Of a stretch of 64,000 nucleotides of DNA, positions 1-8,714 are shown piece after piece. A program made the position numbers and the translations under genes. Source of the stretch: DYFT01 sp041695085. Lineage in GTDB: Bacteria > Bacteroidota > Ignavibacteria > UBA10030. Below the pieces are notes generated by a model, which worked only from the letters and a program-made list of their open reading frames with translations, ran no database searches and was not told the DNA's origin. The stretch spans positions 38,050 to 102,049 of the forward strand of contig JBGFRO010000046.1 of NCBI GenBank assembly GCA_041695085.1. Direction: 5' to 3'. Position 1 is the stretch's first letter. Each line of letters opens with the position of its first letter.

Positions 1-3000
1 ATGGTGAAAGCGTGCCTCCCCTCACTTCCGTCGCGTCGAATGTTGCGAGAGCTCGCAGGGCTCATCTCGTTCATGTTTGTCTCGATCGCGGCGTCGAACA
101 CACAGCTCGAAACGCTCCACGAGTCATGGCGGTGGCGACTGTTCACCGCAGAAAGTGGCCTTCCTTCAAATACCGTGTACGACGTTATCGAGCATCCAAA
201 CGGAACCGTTTGGGCCAACACTCATCGAGGCTTGGCGTGGTACGACGGATTCCGCTGGCACCGGACCGATCCTACGATCGGCTTTCCAGCGCAACGCGTC
301 GACCGCTTGATATCCTACGGTGCCGATGAAGTTCTTGCCATCACCCTTACGCGACTCTACCGCGGTTCGTCGAACGGTTTCCGGTACGTTCCAATTGTGT
401 GGAACGGTGAGGAATTGGCCGTCCATTCCATGCTCCCGATGGCAGACTCCGTCGTTCTCCTGTACACCGTTCCCGGATTGTTTTTGTACGATGGCTCTTC
501 CATTCGCCCCTTTCCGATGCCACACCGCGGTGAACGCTTAACGGATGGAAATGCAAACTTGTGGCGCACGCCGACTGGCGATGTATGGTTTAACACGCGC
601 AACGGCCTCTACCGATTGGAAAAAGATCGTTGGGTGCCCGTGATGCATCATCCCAACAATTACTACGGCATCAAAGCGATCATCCAGAACAAAGAAGGAT
701 TTACCGTTGCCGCAGTGACGCTTCCACTCGATGAGCAAGGTCTCTGGGAATGGACGCGTGATGGGATCCCACAACGAAGCCGGACGGAGCGGTCATCCCT
801 CGTGCAGTCCCTCGATGCCGCTCCCAACGGCCTGATCGTCGCCGCGTATGAATCGGGCGAAGTGCGTGTCCGTGTCAACGGCATGTGGAACAACCTATCG
901 CCCCTCCCCGCTGAAATGTCCAATATCCTCTTTCTTCGATTCCGGCCAAACGGCGATTTGTGGGTCGGTACAGAGCGCGGACTGTATCTCCACCGACAGT
1001 CCTCACGGCGTTGGGAAACGTGGAGGCATCCGTTTCCGGATCTCCACAACTCTGTTCACGAAATCTATCAAACAACGGACGGCTCCATCTGGCTTGGAAC
1101 GATGAAAGGTGTGGAGATTCGTCGCACGAGTGGACGCATCGAGCAGATCGAGCAGGTGCTGGGTCAACCGTTAAATCTTGTCACGGGGATTGTTCAAGAC
1201 GACGCGGGCGCCGTCTGGATTTGCAGCGGCGCTTCATTTGAAGGAGCCTATCGCTGGGATGGAAAGACGTGGAAGCATTTTGGTCCGAACGAAGGACTCC
1301 TCGCACCAAGGGTTCACAAGATCAGGAAGGATCGTAAGGGGCGACTGTGGTTTATGGGAATGGGCATCAACTATGCCGATCCGATTAATCAACCCGGCGC
1401 GTTCGTGTACGACGGCTCTTCTTTTCAACGATGGAGTAGAGAGGAGGGTCTGCCGAGTGGACGAATGTACGGCTTTGCCGAGCATCCGGATGGATCGTAC
1501 TGGTTCGCGAGCTTCGGTGGATTGAGCAGATGGCGAGACGGAACATGGAAACACTGGCGCCCGGGTGCAGGTCTGCCTGCGACGGGTCGCATTCCCGCCC
1601 TCGCGATCGATCTGACGGGAAAAATCTGGTTCACCGATCAGCGAACGGGACTCGGCTTTATCAATGAACGCGATGAAGCGGAGTTTCTGACGGTGGAAGA
1701 TGGACTTGTCAGCCCGGAGATTTGGGATATGCGTGTCGATTCGTCCAATACGCTCTGGATTTCGACACGCGCGGGCCTCAGTTCTCTTTCCAACGGCGTC
1801 TTTAGCACCTTCACAACGAAGAACGGTTTACATACCATGCGGCTTTGGGAAGTTTTGCCGTTGAGCGATCGTGTCTACATCGGAAGCTCCGGCAGCGGTG
1901 TTCGAATTCTCCATCGCGACGAACCTTCACCGGCGCCGCGTGTCGAAGTTTTTCAACCCGTGATTGACCAGAAACGTGCTCTCCTGCGCTGGCAGGCGTT
2001 CACCTCTTGGGGTGAGCTCCCCCCCTCCAGCATTGAAACGCGCTACCGGGTGAATGACGGGCCATGGTCGCGTTGGACGACCGTCAGAGAAATTCAGCTA
2101 TCAGATCTCGAAGTCGGAACGCATCGAGTGACGATTCAGGCAAAAGGTATGTTGGGCAATTTTGATGAGCGTGGAGAGGAGGTGTGGTTCAAAGTGGAGC
2201 CGGGGCTCTTGGAACATCCGGCATTTCTCCTCCCCCTCGGCGGATTCGGTATTGCCTTCCTCGTAATGGGGGGTGCCTACATTCGTCGGAAGCAGAAGCA
2301 GGACGCTGCACTCCGAGCGAGTGAAAACCGCTACCGCGCCGTGGTCGAAGATCAGACCGAATTTATCTGTCGGTTTCGGCCCGACGGCACGCTCACGTTT
2401 GTCAACGAAGCGTACAGCCGATACTTCAACAAACGGCCCGAAGAATTAGTAGGAAAGAACTTCAAGCAATTCCTCCAGCCGGAGGATGTTCCGATGGTCG
2501 AAGCTCACCTCGCTCGGCTCGGACGCCTCTCTCCCCTCTCCACGTACGAACACCGTATCACAACCCCGACTGGTGAACTCCGCTGGCAACAATGGACCGA
2601 CCGCGCCATTCTCGACGGGCGAGAACGAGTCGTAGAAATCCAGTCTGTCGGACGCGACATTACAGAGCGGAAGCATGCGGAAGAGGCACGGCGGATTGCC
2701 GAGCAGAAATACCGCGATATCGTCGAGCACGCTTTGGAAGGGATCTACCGAAGCTCTCCGGACGGTACGTTTCTCAGCGTCAATCCGGCCATGGCGCGGA
2801 TTTTCGGTTACGTTTCCCCACTCGAAATGATGGTCCTCGTACGCGACATCCCCACACAGATATATGTTCACCCCGAAGAACGCGCCCGCTTGCTGGAACT
2901 CTTGAACCGGAACGGCGCCGTGCATGCCTACGAGTACGAAGCACGACGAAAAGACGGAACCCACATTTGGGTCGCATGCAGCGCACGCGCGGTGCGCAAT

Positions 3001-4131
3001 CCGAACGGCAGCATTGCATACTACGAAGGGAGCATCACCGATATTACCGAACGGAAGCAGACACAACAGGTTCTCGAAGAAGAGAGACGTTTGCTTCGTA
3101 CCCTCGTCGAGGCACTTCCCGACGAGATCGCCCTCAAAGACACCAAGAGCCGGTTTGTGATCGTCAATGAGGGAACGGTGCGAGCACTTCGAGCCGCCGG
3201 ACCACAAGACGTGTTGGGAAAGACCGATTTTAGTTTCGTGCGCCAACCGTTGGCTCAGGAACAGTTCGAAGAAGAACAAGAAATCCTGCGTTCCCGAAAG
3301 CCGATCGTGAACAAAGAGCTTGTTCGATTCAACAGAGAAACCGGAGCGATCGAACGGTGCATCCTCACAACGAAACTCCCCCTTTCGGATTCGAACGGAG
3401 AGGTGGTGGGACTTCTTGCCATCAACCGCGACATCACGGAACGGAAGCAGGCGGAAGAGGCGCTGCGCGGACTGCCGAAACGAATTCTGGATGCGCAGGA
3501 ATCCGAACGCAAACGCGTCGCACGCGAACTCCACGATGGTGTTAATCAAATCCTTGCCTCAGCGAAATTCAGGCTGGAACTGGCGCTGGAGCGAACGAGC
3601 GTGCGTTCCCACGTCGGGCGCGAGAACTACGAACGCGCCAAAGCTCTGCTCGATCAGGCCATGTTGGAAGTCCGCAGAATCTCGCGCAATCTCCGACCAA
3701 GCGTTCTGGACGACTTCGGTTTGGTGCCCGCGTTGAGCAACTTGACCGCGGAGTTCTCCACCCGCACACGGATTGAAACAACGTTCAAGTATTCCAAGCG
3801 ACTTCCCTCACTCTCGAAAGAAATTGAGGTAGCCATTTACCGCGTTGCACAGGAGGCGTTCACCAACATCGAAAAACATGCTCGCACGCAACGCGTGCTT
3901 ATGAATCTCCGTCGCTGCAATGACACCCTCACTTTTGCGGTGAAAGACTACGGAGAAGGGATCGATCCCCAGCAAGCCCATGGAAACGGAAAACGTCACA
4001 CGGGATTAGGATTGGTGGATATGAAAGAACGGGCATCGATGGTCGGCGGAACTTTTTCTGTCTCTTCGCGTCCCCGTCGGGGCACAGAAATACGCGTCGA
4101 CATACCCTTGACGATTCGTGAACTTGCATAA
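1..4131 (+). CDS. Propeller/Y_Y_Y multi-PAS sensor histidine kinase (NarL-type)
   Basis: This is a membrane-bound sensor kinase of 1376 residues. After a hydrophobic N-terminus (about residues 15-32) there are repeated WxGT/GLYR-type blades of two two-component-regulator propellers (about 45-630), a Y_Y_Y domain (about 660-735) and one transmembrane helix (about 743-765). Three PAS domains, each ending in a DITERK-type motif, cover about 780-1145. The HisKA_3 dimerisation region carries ERKRVARELHDG with phospho-acceptor H1178. A GHKL ATPase domain follows with DYGEGID and GLGLVDMKER. This layout is known from sensors of extracellular ligands, often polysaccharides. The response regulator starts 5 bases after its stop and is the obvious partner. 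The ATG at base 1 is used, but the true start could be at base 40 or outside the window. Confidence 0.9.
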   Translation: MVKACLPSLPSRRMLRELAGLISFMFVSIAASNTQLETLHESWRWRLFTAESGLPSNTVYDVIEHPNGTVWANTHRGLAWYDGFRWHRTDPTIGFPAQRVDRLISYGADEVLAITLTRLYRGSSNGFRYVPIVWNGEELAVHSMLPMADSVVLLYTVPGLFLYDGSSIRPFPMPHRGERLTDGNANLWRTPTGDVWFNTRNGLYRLEKDRWVPVMHHPNNYYGIKAIIQNKEGFTVAAVTLPLDEQGLWEWTRDGIPQRSRTERSSLVQSLDAAPNGLIVAAYESGEVRVRVNGMWNNLSPLPAEMSNILFLRFRPNGDLWVGTERGLYLHRQSSRRWETWRHPFPDLHNSVHEIYQTTDGSIWLGTMKGVEIRRTSGRIEQIEQVLGQPLNLVTGIVQDDAGAVWICSGASFEGAYRWDGKTWKHFGPNEGLLAPRVHKIRKDRKGRLWFMGMGINYADPINQPGAFVYDGSSFQRWSREEGLPSGRMYGFAEHPDGSYWFASFGGLSRWRDGTWKHWRPGAGLPATGRIPALAIDLTGKIWFTDQRTGLGFINERDEAEFLTVEDGLVSPEIWDMRVDSSNTLWISTRAGLSSLSNGVFSTFTTKNGLHTMRLWEVLPLSDRVYIGSSGSGVRILHRDEPSPAPRVEVFQPVIDQKRALLRWQAFTSWGELPPSSIETRYRVNDGPWSRWTTVREIQLSDLEVGTHRVTIQAKGMLGNFDERGEEVWFKVEPGLLEHPAFLLPLGGFGIAFLVMGGAYIRRKQKQDAALRASENRYRAVVEDQTEFICRFRPDGTLTFVNEAYSRYFNKRPEELVGKNFKQFLQPEDVPMVEAHLARLGRLSPLSTYEHRITTPTGELRWQQWTDRAILDGRERVVEIQSVGRDITERKHAEEARRIAEQKYRDIVEHALEGIYRSSPDGTFLSVNPAMARIFGYVSPLEMMVLVRDIPTQIYVHPEERARLLELLNRNGAVHAYEYEARRKDGTHIWVACSARAVRNPNGSIAYYEGSITDITERKQTQQVLEEERRLLRTLVEALPDEIALKDTKSRFVIVNEGTVRALRAAGPQDVLGKTDFSFVRQPLAQEQFEEEQEILRSRKPIVNKELVRFNRETGAIERCILTTKLPLSDSNGEVVGLLAINRDITERKQAEEALRGLPKRILDAQESERKRVARELHDGVNQILASAKFRLELALERTSVRSHVGRENYERAKALLDQAMLEVRRISRNLRPSVLDDFGLVPALSNLTAEFSTRTRIETTFKYSKRLPSLSKEIEVAIYRVAQEAFTNIEKHARTQRVLMNLRRCNDTLTFAVKDYGEGIDPQQAHGNGKRHTGLGLVDMKERASMVGGTFSVSSRPRRGTEIRVDIPLTIRELA

Positions 4132-4136
4132 CTCGC

Positions 4137-4808
4137 ATGCCTCATCGAACCACCCCGCCGAAAATATCGATCCTGTTAGTGGATGATCATCCGATTGTGC
4201 GCGAGGGGATCAAACACTCGCTCGCCAACAAGAGACGACTCCGGATCGTTGGGGAAGCCTCCGATGGACTCGAAGCGGTACACCTTGCCTCCAAACTGCT
4301 CCCCGATGTGGTCTTGATGGATATCAACATGCCTACCATGAGCGGCACCGAGGCGGCTGAAGTGATGATGAAGAACAATCCGAACATAAAGATTCTCGCC
4401 CTCACGATGCACGACAACCGAGAGTACGTTCTCCGGATGGCAAAGATCGGTGTTCTTGGGTATCTGTTCAAAGACGATCCTCCAACAGAACTTGTGAAAG
4501 CGATTGAGACCGTTGCGCGGGGGAAGACCTACTTTACGCACCGCGCCTCGGAACACATTGTTGCTGAGTACAAGCGTGCGTCGAGGAGGTATTCAGAGGG
4601 GGGGCCGCACGGACTTTCCTTGCAGGAACTGAGGGTTCTGCGTGCTCTTACAAACGGCCTCAATATGAAACAGGTTGCCAAGGAGTGCGGCATTAGCCTC
4701 CGAACGGCGGAAACGTATCGAAGCCGCATCATGGCAAAGCTCGGCATTGAAACGATAGCCGGATTGACAAAATTCGCCATCCGGGAAGGGATTATAGAAC
4801 TTAAGTGA
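4137..4808 (+). CDS. NarL/LuxR-family response regulator
   Basis: This two-component response regulator has 223 residues. The N-terminal receiver has the acidic pair in LVDDHP, the likely phospho-acceptor D62 in VVLMDINMP, and the switch lysine in YLFKDDPP. A LuxR-type helix-turn-helix lies at about 155-218 (LSLQELRVLRALTNG, then RTAETYRSRIMAKLG). It starts 5 bases after the upstream HisKA_3 kinase gene, and HisKA_3 kinases pair with NarL-type regulators, so they probably form one DNA-binding signalling pair. The target genes are not shown by the sequence. Confidence 0.93.
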   Translation: MPHRTTPPKISILLVDDHPIVREGIKHSLANKRRLRIVGEASDGLEAVHLASKLLPDVVLMDINMPTMSGTEAAEVMMKNNPNIKILALTMHDNREYVLRMAKIGVLGYLFKDDPPTELVKAIETVARGKTYFTHRASEHIVAEYKRASRRYSEGGPHGLSLQELRVLRALTNGLNMKQVAKECGISLRTAETYRSRIMAKLGIETIAGLTKFAIREGIIELK

Positions 4809-4921
4809 TCTTTCCGCGTCAGAACGGGGAATCCAACCAGCGGCCTCGTTTCTCAAAATGAGATTCTATCTCGTTCCGGTGATTGTACGGTGTCCGCGAT
4901 GGCTCGTTTTTCGGCTCTTTT

Positions 4922-4970
4922 CATGTCCGTAAAAACACGGACATGAAAATGTCCGTACTTTCACGGACAT
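4922..4970. promoter_or_regulatory. Two tandem 8-9 bp palindromes (operator or hairpin pair)
   Basis: CATGTCCGT (4922-4930) pairs with ACGGACATG (4937-4945). Three bases later ATGTCCGT (4949-4956) pairs with ACGGACAT (4963-4970). Both have a 6-base spacer. Four copies of the same half-site within 49 bp of a 224-bp intergenic gap, 62 bp before a receiver gene, suggest a cooperative protein-binding site. Two tandem RNA hairpins are the alternative. No T-run follows, so it is not a typical intrinsic terminator. Confidence 0.6.
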
Positions 4971-5032
4971 GATGTTTCATCAAATTTTCGTTCCTTATCG
5001 ACGTCACACAAACCGTCGAAAGGAGCGATGTG

Positions 5033-5419
5033 ATGAAACGCACAACGGTGTTGATAGCCGATCACCATCATAATCTCCGGCGGAGTATCCGGGAATTCTT
5101 TCATCGCCTTCCGAACTTTGAAGTGATTGGAGAGCTGGAGAGTGGAGGAGAATTGGAAGAGAAGATTCGCGAGCTCCAGCCCGATCTTCTCATCATCGAT
5201 ATAGAATTTCCGGTGATCAACGGAATGGAGATCGCGCGACGCGTTCGGCGCGAAGGACTCCCCACCCAAGTCTTTATCACCACCATGTTTGAAGATCCAA
5301 TCTATAGTGCACAGGCCCTCGAAGCAGGTGCACGAGGCATCATCGCGAAATCGCAACTCAAGTTGGATCTCGACTCGAAGTTCAAATTTCATGGCGTTTT
5401 CCTTGGCCGCCAGAAATAA
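5033..5419 (+). CDS. Stand-alone receiver-domain protein
   Basis: The protein has 128 residues and consists of a receiver domain only. It has the NarL-like receiver pattern with likely phospho-acceptor D56 (LLIIDIEFP) and lysine in GIIAKSQ. The usual second acidic residue of the metal pocket is replaced: the N-terminal motif reads IADHHH, leaving D10 but His at 11. The C-terminus ends abruptly after the receiver (about 120-128) with no output helix-turn-helix. AGGAG at 5021-5025 supports ATG 5033 over the adjacent GTG 5030. It may be a phosphorelay intermediate or a regulator that lost its DNA-binding domain. It sits between two kinase loci. Confidence 0.75.
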   Translation: MKRTTVLIADHHHNLRRSIREFFHRLPNFEVIGELESGGELEEKIRELQPDLLIIDIEFPVINGMEIARRVRREGLPTQVFITTMFEDPIYSAQALEAGARGIIAKSQLKLDLDSKFKFHGVFLGRQK

Positions 5420-5445
5420 GTCTTTCACATATCTCTCGACTATAC

Positions 5446-8229
5446 GTGCTGGAACGTCTATCGAAAATCTCAGGCCTCGCTGTCATATCCATCGGACTCC
5501 TCACGGTAGCAGGCTGGCTCGTCGATTCGCGGATGATGACAGCATGGATCGCCGATTCCCTTCCCATGGCACCGAATACGGGAATCGCTTTCACCCTCCT
5601 CGGACTCGCGCTTTGGTCGCTTAGTTCGAAGGCTGTTCCCACGCCCGTCATTCCCCGCATCTTCTCCCTCCTTCCCCTCACCCTCGTCCTTCCGCGTATC
5701 GTCGAGTATCTTTTTCGCGTCGATCTCGGAGTCGATGGCTGGCTCATCCAGGCGCCGGCAGGAATTCGCACTGGTACGGAAATCGGCCGGATGGGATTCT
5801 TCACCGCGTTCTGTTTCGTCCTCGCTTCGCTCGCTCTTCTTACTTCCACACTTCCGATGCCGCGACGCTTCATTGAGAGCATTGCGGGGGTCTCGAGTGT
5901 CGCACTCATAGGGATCGGTCTGCTCTTTTCGTTCGGCTACCTCTTTACAAGCCCATTGTTCTCTGCGGTCACCACCATTCCACTCGCATTCAATACAGCC
6001 ATTGCCTTTCTCATTCTTGGCCTCGGAACGATCCTGGCACTCTTGTCCGACCGCGTCGCAGGGCAATTCCCTTCTGCCTTCGATGCGAAGCTCCGTCGTT
6101 TGCACCGATTTATTGTAACTGGATTCGGTCTCGCTTTCGCGGCAGTGCTCGTCATCAGTATTATTTCGTATGAGAACACCACACAATTGGTCGAAAGCAC
6201 GCGCCTGGTCGCTCACACATACCGCGTGCTCGCCGAGGCCGAAGGAATCATCTCGACCATGAAAGGGATTGAGTCGGCATCCCGCGGCTACGCGTTGAGC
6301 GCAGACACGTCGTTCCTCCGAACGTATCGTGAAGGAACCGCGGCGATCTGGGATCAGTTCAGGATCCTCCGTCAGCTCACGATGGATAATCCGAAGCAAC
6401 AAGAGCGGCTCGAGCGGCTTGAGAAGATCCTACAGTCGAAAGTCGATTTTTCCCGGACGGTGGTAGAGTTGATTCAGCAGAACAACCTTCGACAAGGACA
6501 AGAGCTGATCCGGGGCGGCCGCGGACGCGTTGAAATGGATTCCATCAAAGCCCTTCTCCATCGCTTTGAAGCCGACGAGCGGCAGCTTCTTGAGATGCGC
6601 ATGCAGGATCGGGAATCGAATATCCAGAAAACCATTGTCACGTTCACGCTTCTGAGCGTTTTCGTCATGATCCTCCTCGGAATCTTTTACGTAGTGATCG
6701 AGCGAAGTCTTGTGGATCGTCAGAAGTCCGAAGAGGGCCTGAAGAGCGCAGCAAGGGAAATCGAAGACCTCTATAACAACGCCCCGTGCGGATACCACTC
6801 CTTGGATCATGAAGGGAGATTCGTACGCATCAATGATACCGAGCTCGCATGGCTCGGCTATACGCAGAATGAAGTATTGGGCAAGATGCGATTTACAGAT
6901 CTCCTGACGTCGTCGAGCTTTGCAACGTTCCAAGAGAACTTTCCGAAATTTCGAGAGCAGGGGCACATTGAGGGGTTAGAATTTGAGGTGAGACGCAAAG
7001 ATGGATCCACATTTTGGGTGATGTTGAGTGCTACCGCCGTGGTGGATGAATCAGGCAGATATCTTCGAAGCCGGTCAACGATGTTCGATATCTCGGAACG
7101 AAAGCGGGCGGAGGCCACCATCCGCCGGCTTGCAGCAATTGTCGATTCCACAAACGACGCCGTGATTGGCAAATCACTTGACGGTATCGTAACGAGCTGG
7201 AACCGGGGAGCCGTTGCTCTCTTCGGATATCCGACAGAGGAAATGATCGGCAAGTCGATTACGACGGTATTCCCCCCCGAGCACGTCGATCAGATAAAGA
7301 CGACACTTGACCGCATCGGGTCAGGCGCGCACATCTCGCACTATGAAACGCGCTGCCTGCGAAAGGATGGAAGGATTCTTGAAGTCTCTGTCACCATTTC
7401 TCCCATACGGGACGCGGCGGGGACGATCGTCGGGGTCTCCACCATCGCACGCGACATGACGTCTCTGAAGGAATCCCAACGAAAACTGGAAGCGCTCAAC
7501 AAGGAGCTTGAACAAAAGACGTCGGAGCTGGAATTCGTCAATAAAGAGTTGGAAGCATTCAGTTATTCTGTCTCCCACGATCTCCGGGCACCGCTGCGAC
7601 ACATTAACGGGTTTGTCGACCTCCTTCGCAAGCAAGCCGAGCCGCACCTCGATGAGATATCGAGACGCCATCTCGAAATCATCACCAAATCGGCAACGCA
7701 CATGGGTCAGCTGATTGATGATCTTCTCGTCTTTTCGCGCATGAGCCGCAAAGACCTCGTGAAAGGGGAAGTCGATTTGAATACGCTCGTTAAGGAAGTG
7801 GTGAAATTGCTGGAAATGGAGACAAAGGATCGGTCGATCGAGTGGAACATCGGCACGCTGCCGACTGTCCGGGGGGACCTTGCCATGCTGAGGATGGTCT
7901 TCGTGAATCTTCTTTCCAACGCGGTCAAGTACACGCGTACTCGTCCGCATGCAGTCATCGAGATCGGGTCGCGCATCGAGGAGACCGGCGAACGGGTGGT
8001 GTGGGTGAAGGACAACGGCGTCGGATTCGACATGAATTACGTGCATAAACTCTTCGGGGTATTTCAACGGCTCCATTTGGCTGATGAGTTCGAAGGAACC
8101 GGCATCGGCCTGGCCACCGTTCAACGCATCATCCAACGACATGGCGGCCGCGTGTGGGCCGAAGGAACAATCGACCAAGGAGCGACATTGTATTGCGCTT
8201 TCCCATCACAGGAGAAGGAATCGCCATGA
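5446..8229 (+). CDS. CHASE3/PAS sensor histidine kinase
   Basis: This membrane sensor kinase has 927 residues. An N-terminal block of about six hydrophobic helices (residues about 10-195) is followed by a further helix (about 220-240), a CHASE3-like extracytoplasmic domain with the ESASRGYALS motif (about 245-395) and another helix (about 400-425). Two PAS domains follow (about 445-685; the second includes NRGAVALFGY) and then a short coiled coil. The HisKA motif SYSVSHDLRAPLRHI has H711. The ATPase domain shows NLLSNAVKYT, KDNGVGFDMNY and GTGIGLATV. This is the phytochrome-like kinase architecture that normally phosphorylates Rcp1-type receivers, and such a gene overlaps its stop codon. The start is GTG with a weak ribosome site. 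Confidence 0.9.
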   Translation: MLERLSKISGLAVISIGLLTVAGWLVDSRMMTAWIADSLPMAPNTGIAFTLLGLALWSLSSKAVPTPVIPRIFSLLPLTLVLPRIVEYLFRVDLGVDGWLIQAPAGIRTGTEIGRMGFFTAFCFVLASLALLTSTLPMPRRFIESIAGVSSVALIGIGLLFSFGYLFTSPLFSAVTTIPLAFNTAIAFLILGLGTILALLSDRVAGQFPSAFDAKLRRLHRFIVTGFGLAFAAVLVISIISYENTTQLVESTRLVAHTYRVLAEAEGIISTMKGIESASRGYALSADTSFLRTYREGTAAIWDQFRILRQLTMDNPKQQERLERLEKILQSKVDFSRTVVELIQQNNLRQGQELIRGGRGRVEMDSIKALLHRFEADERQLLEMRMQDRESNIQKTIVTFTLLSVFVMILLGIFYVVIERSLVDRQKSEEGLKSAAREIEDLYNNAPCGYHSLDHEGRFVRINDTELAWLGYTQNEVLGKMRFTDLLTSSSFATFQENFPKFREQGHIEGLEFEVRRKDGSTFWVMLSATAVVDESGRYLRSRSTMFDISERKRAEATIRRLAAIVDSTNDAVIGKSLDGIVTSWNRGAVALFGYPTEEMIGKSITTVFPPEHVDQIKTTLDRIGSGAHISHYETRCLRKDGRILEVSVTISPIRDAAGTIVGVSTIARDMTSLKESQRKLEALNKELEQKTSELEFVNKELEAFSYSVSHDLRAPLRHINGFVDLLRKQAEPHLDEISRRHLEIITKSATHMGQLIDDLLVFSRMSRKDLVKGEVDLNTLVKEVVKLLEMETKDRSIEWNIGTLPTVRGDLAMLRMVFVNLLSNAVKYTRTRPHAVIEIGSRIEETGERVVWVKDNGVGFDMNYVHKLFGVFQRLHLADEFEGTGIGLATVQRIIQRHGGRVWAEGTIDQGATLYCAFPSQEKESP

Positions 8230-8681
8230 GCGAACTGAAACGCATCTTTCTTGTCGACGACAGCTCACGCGACATCGAGCTAACACTTGCTGCCTTGGAG
8301 GAACATCATCTGGCCAACGAAGTTGTTGTTGCCCGCGACGGGGCACAGGCACTCGATTATCTGCGTCGCCGAGGAGAGTATACCCAGCGTCCCGATGGCA
8401 ACCCTGCAGTGATACTCCTCGACATCAAGATGCCGAAGGTGGATGGAATGGAGGTACTTCGGACGATTCGCGGAGATGAAAAACTGAAGCTGATCCCTGT
8501 CGTGATGCTCACTTCGTCCCGTGAAGACCGGGACCTGGTGGAGAGTTACCGACTAGGCGTGAACGCCTACGTGGTCAAGCCGGTTGATTTCGATCAGTTT
8601 GTGCGGGCTGTCAGTGAAGTCGGATTGTTCTGGGCGATCTTGAACGAGCCGCCCCCCGGCACTATCGGACGCAACATCTAA
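8226..8681 (+). CDS. Rcp1-type response regulator
   Basis: This single receiver protein has 151 residues. FLVDDSSRD supplies the acidic pocket, D66 in ILLDIKMP is the probable phospho-acceptor, and K in VVKPVDF is the switch lysine. The insertion around RRRGEYTQ is typical of Rcp1-like receivers that serve phytochrome-like kinases. The start overlaps the kinase stop as ATGA, and GGAGAAGGA lies just upstream, so translation is probably coupled. A longer open frame from 8154 runs inside the kinase gene and is not preferred. Confidence 0.9.
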   Translation: MSELKRIFLVDDSSRDIELTLAALEEHHLANEVVVARDGAQALDYLRRRGEYTQRPDGNPAVILLDIKMPKVDGMEVLRTIRGDEKLKLIPVVMLTSSREDRDLVESYRLGVNAYVVKPVDFDQFVRAVSEVGLFWAILNEPPPGTIGRNI

Positions 8682-8714
8682 CGTGGTCCCATCCCCCTCT
8701 TGGAGGAGTCGACT

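Noticed and set aside
2446..3549. Long open frame on the - strand (367 codons)
   Set aside because: It lies inside the PAS/HisKA part of the first kinase, whose domains are clear; the - strand product has no recognisable domain.
5470..6402. Long open frame on the - strand (310 codons)
   Set aside because: It is antisense to the membrane and CHASE3 part of the kinase, gives an Arg/Glu-rich product and has no domain.
7321..8178. Open frame of 285 codons on the - strand
   Set aside because: Antisense to the HisKA/ATPase region of the kinase at 5446; no domain or ribosome site.
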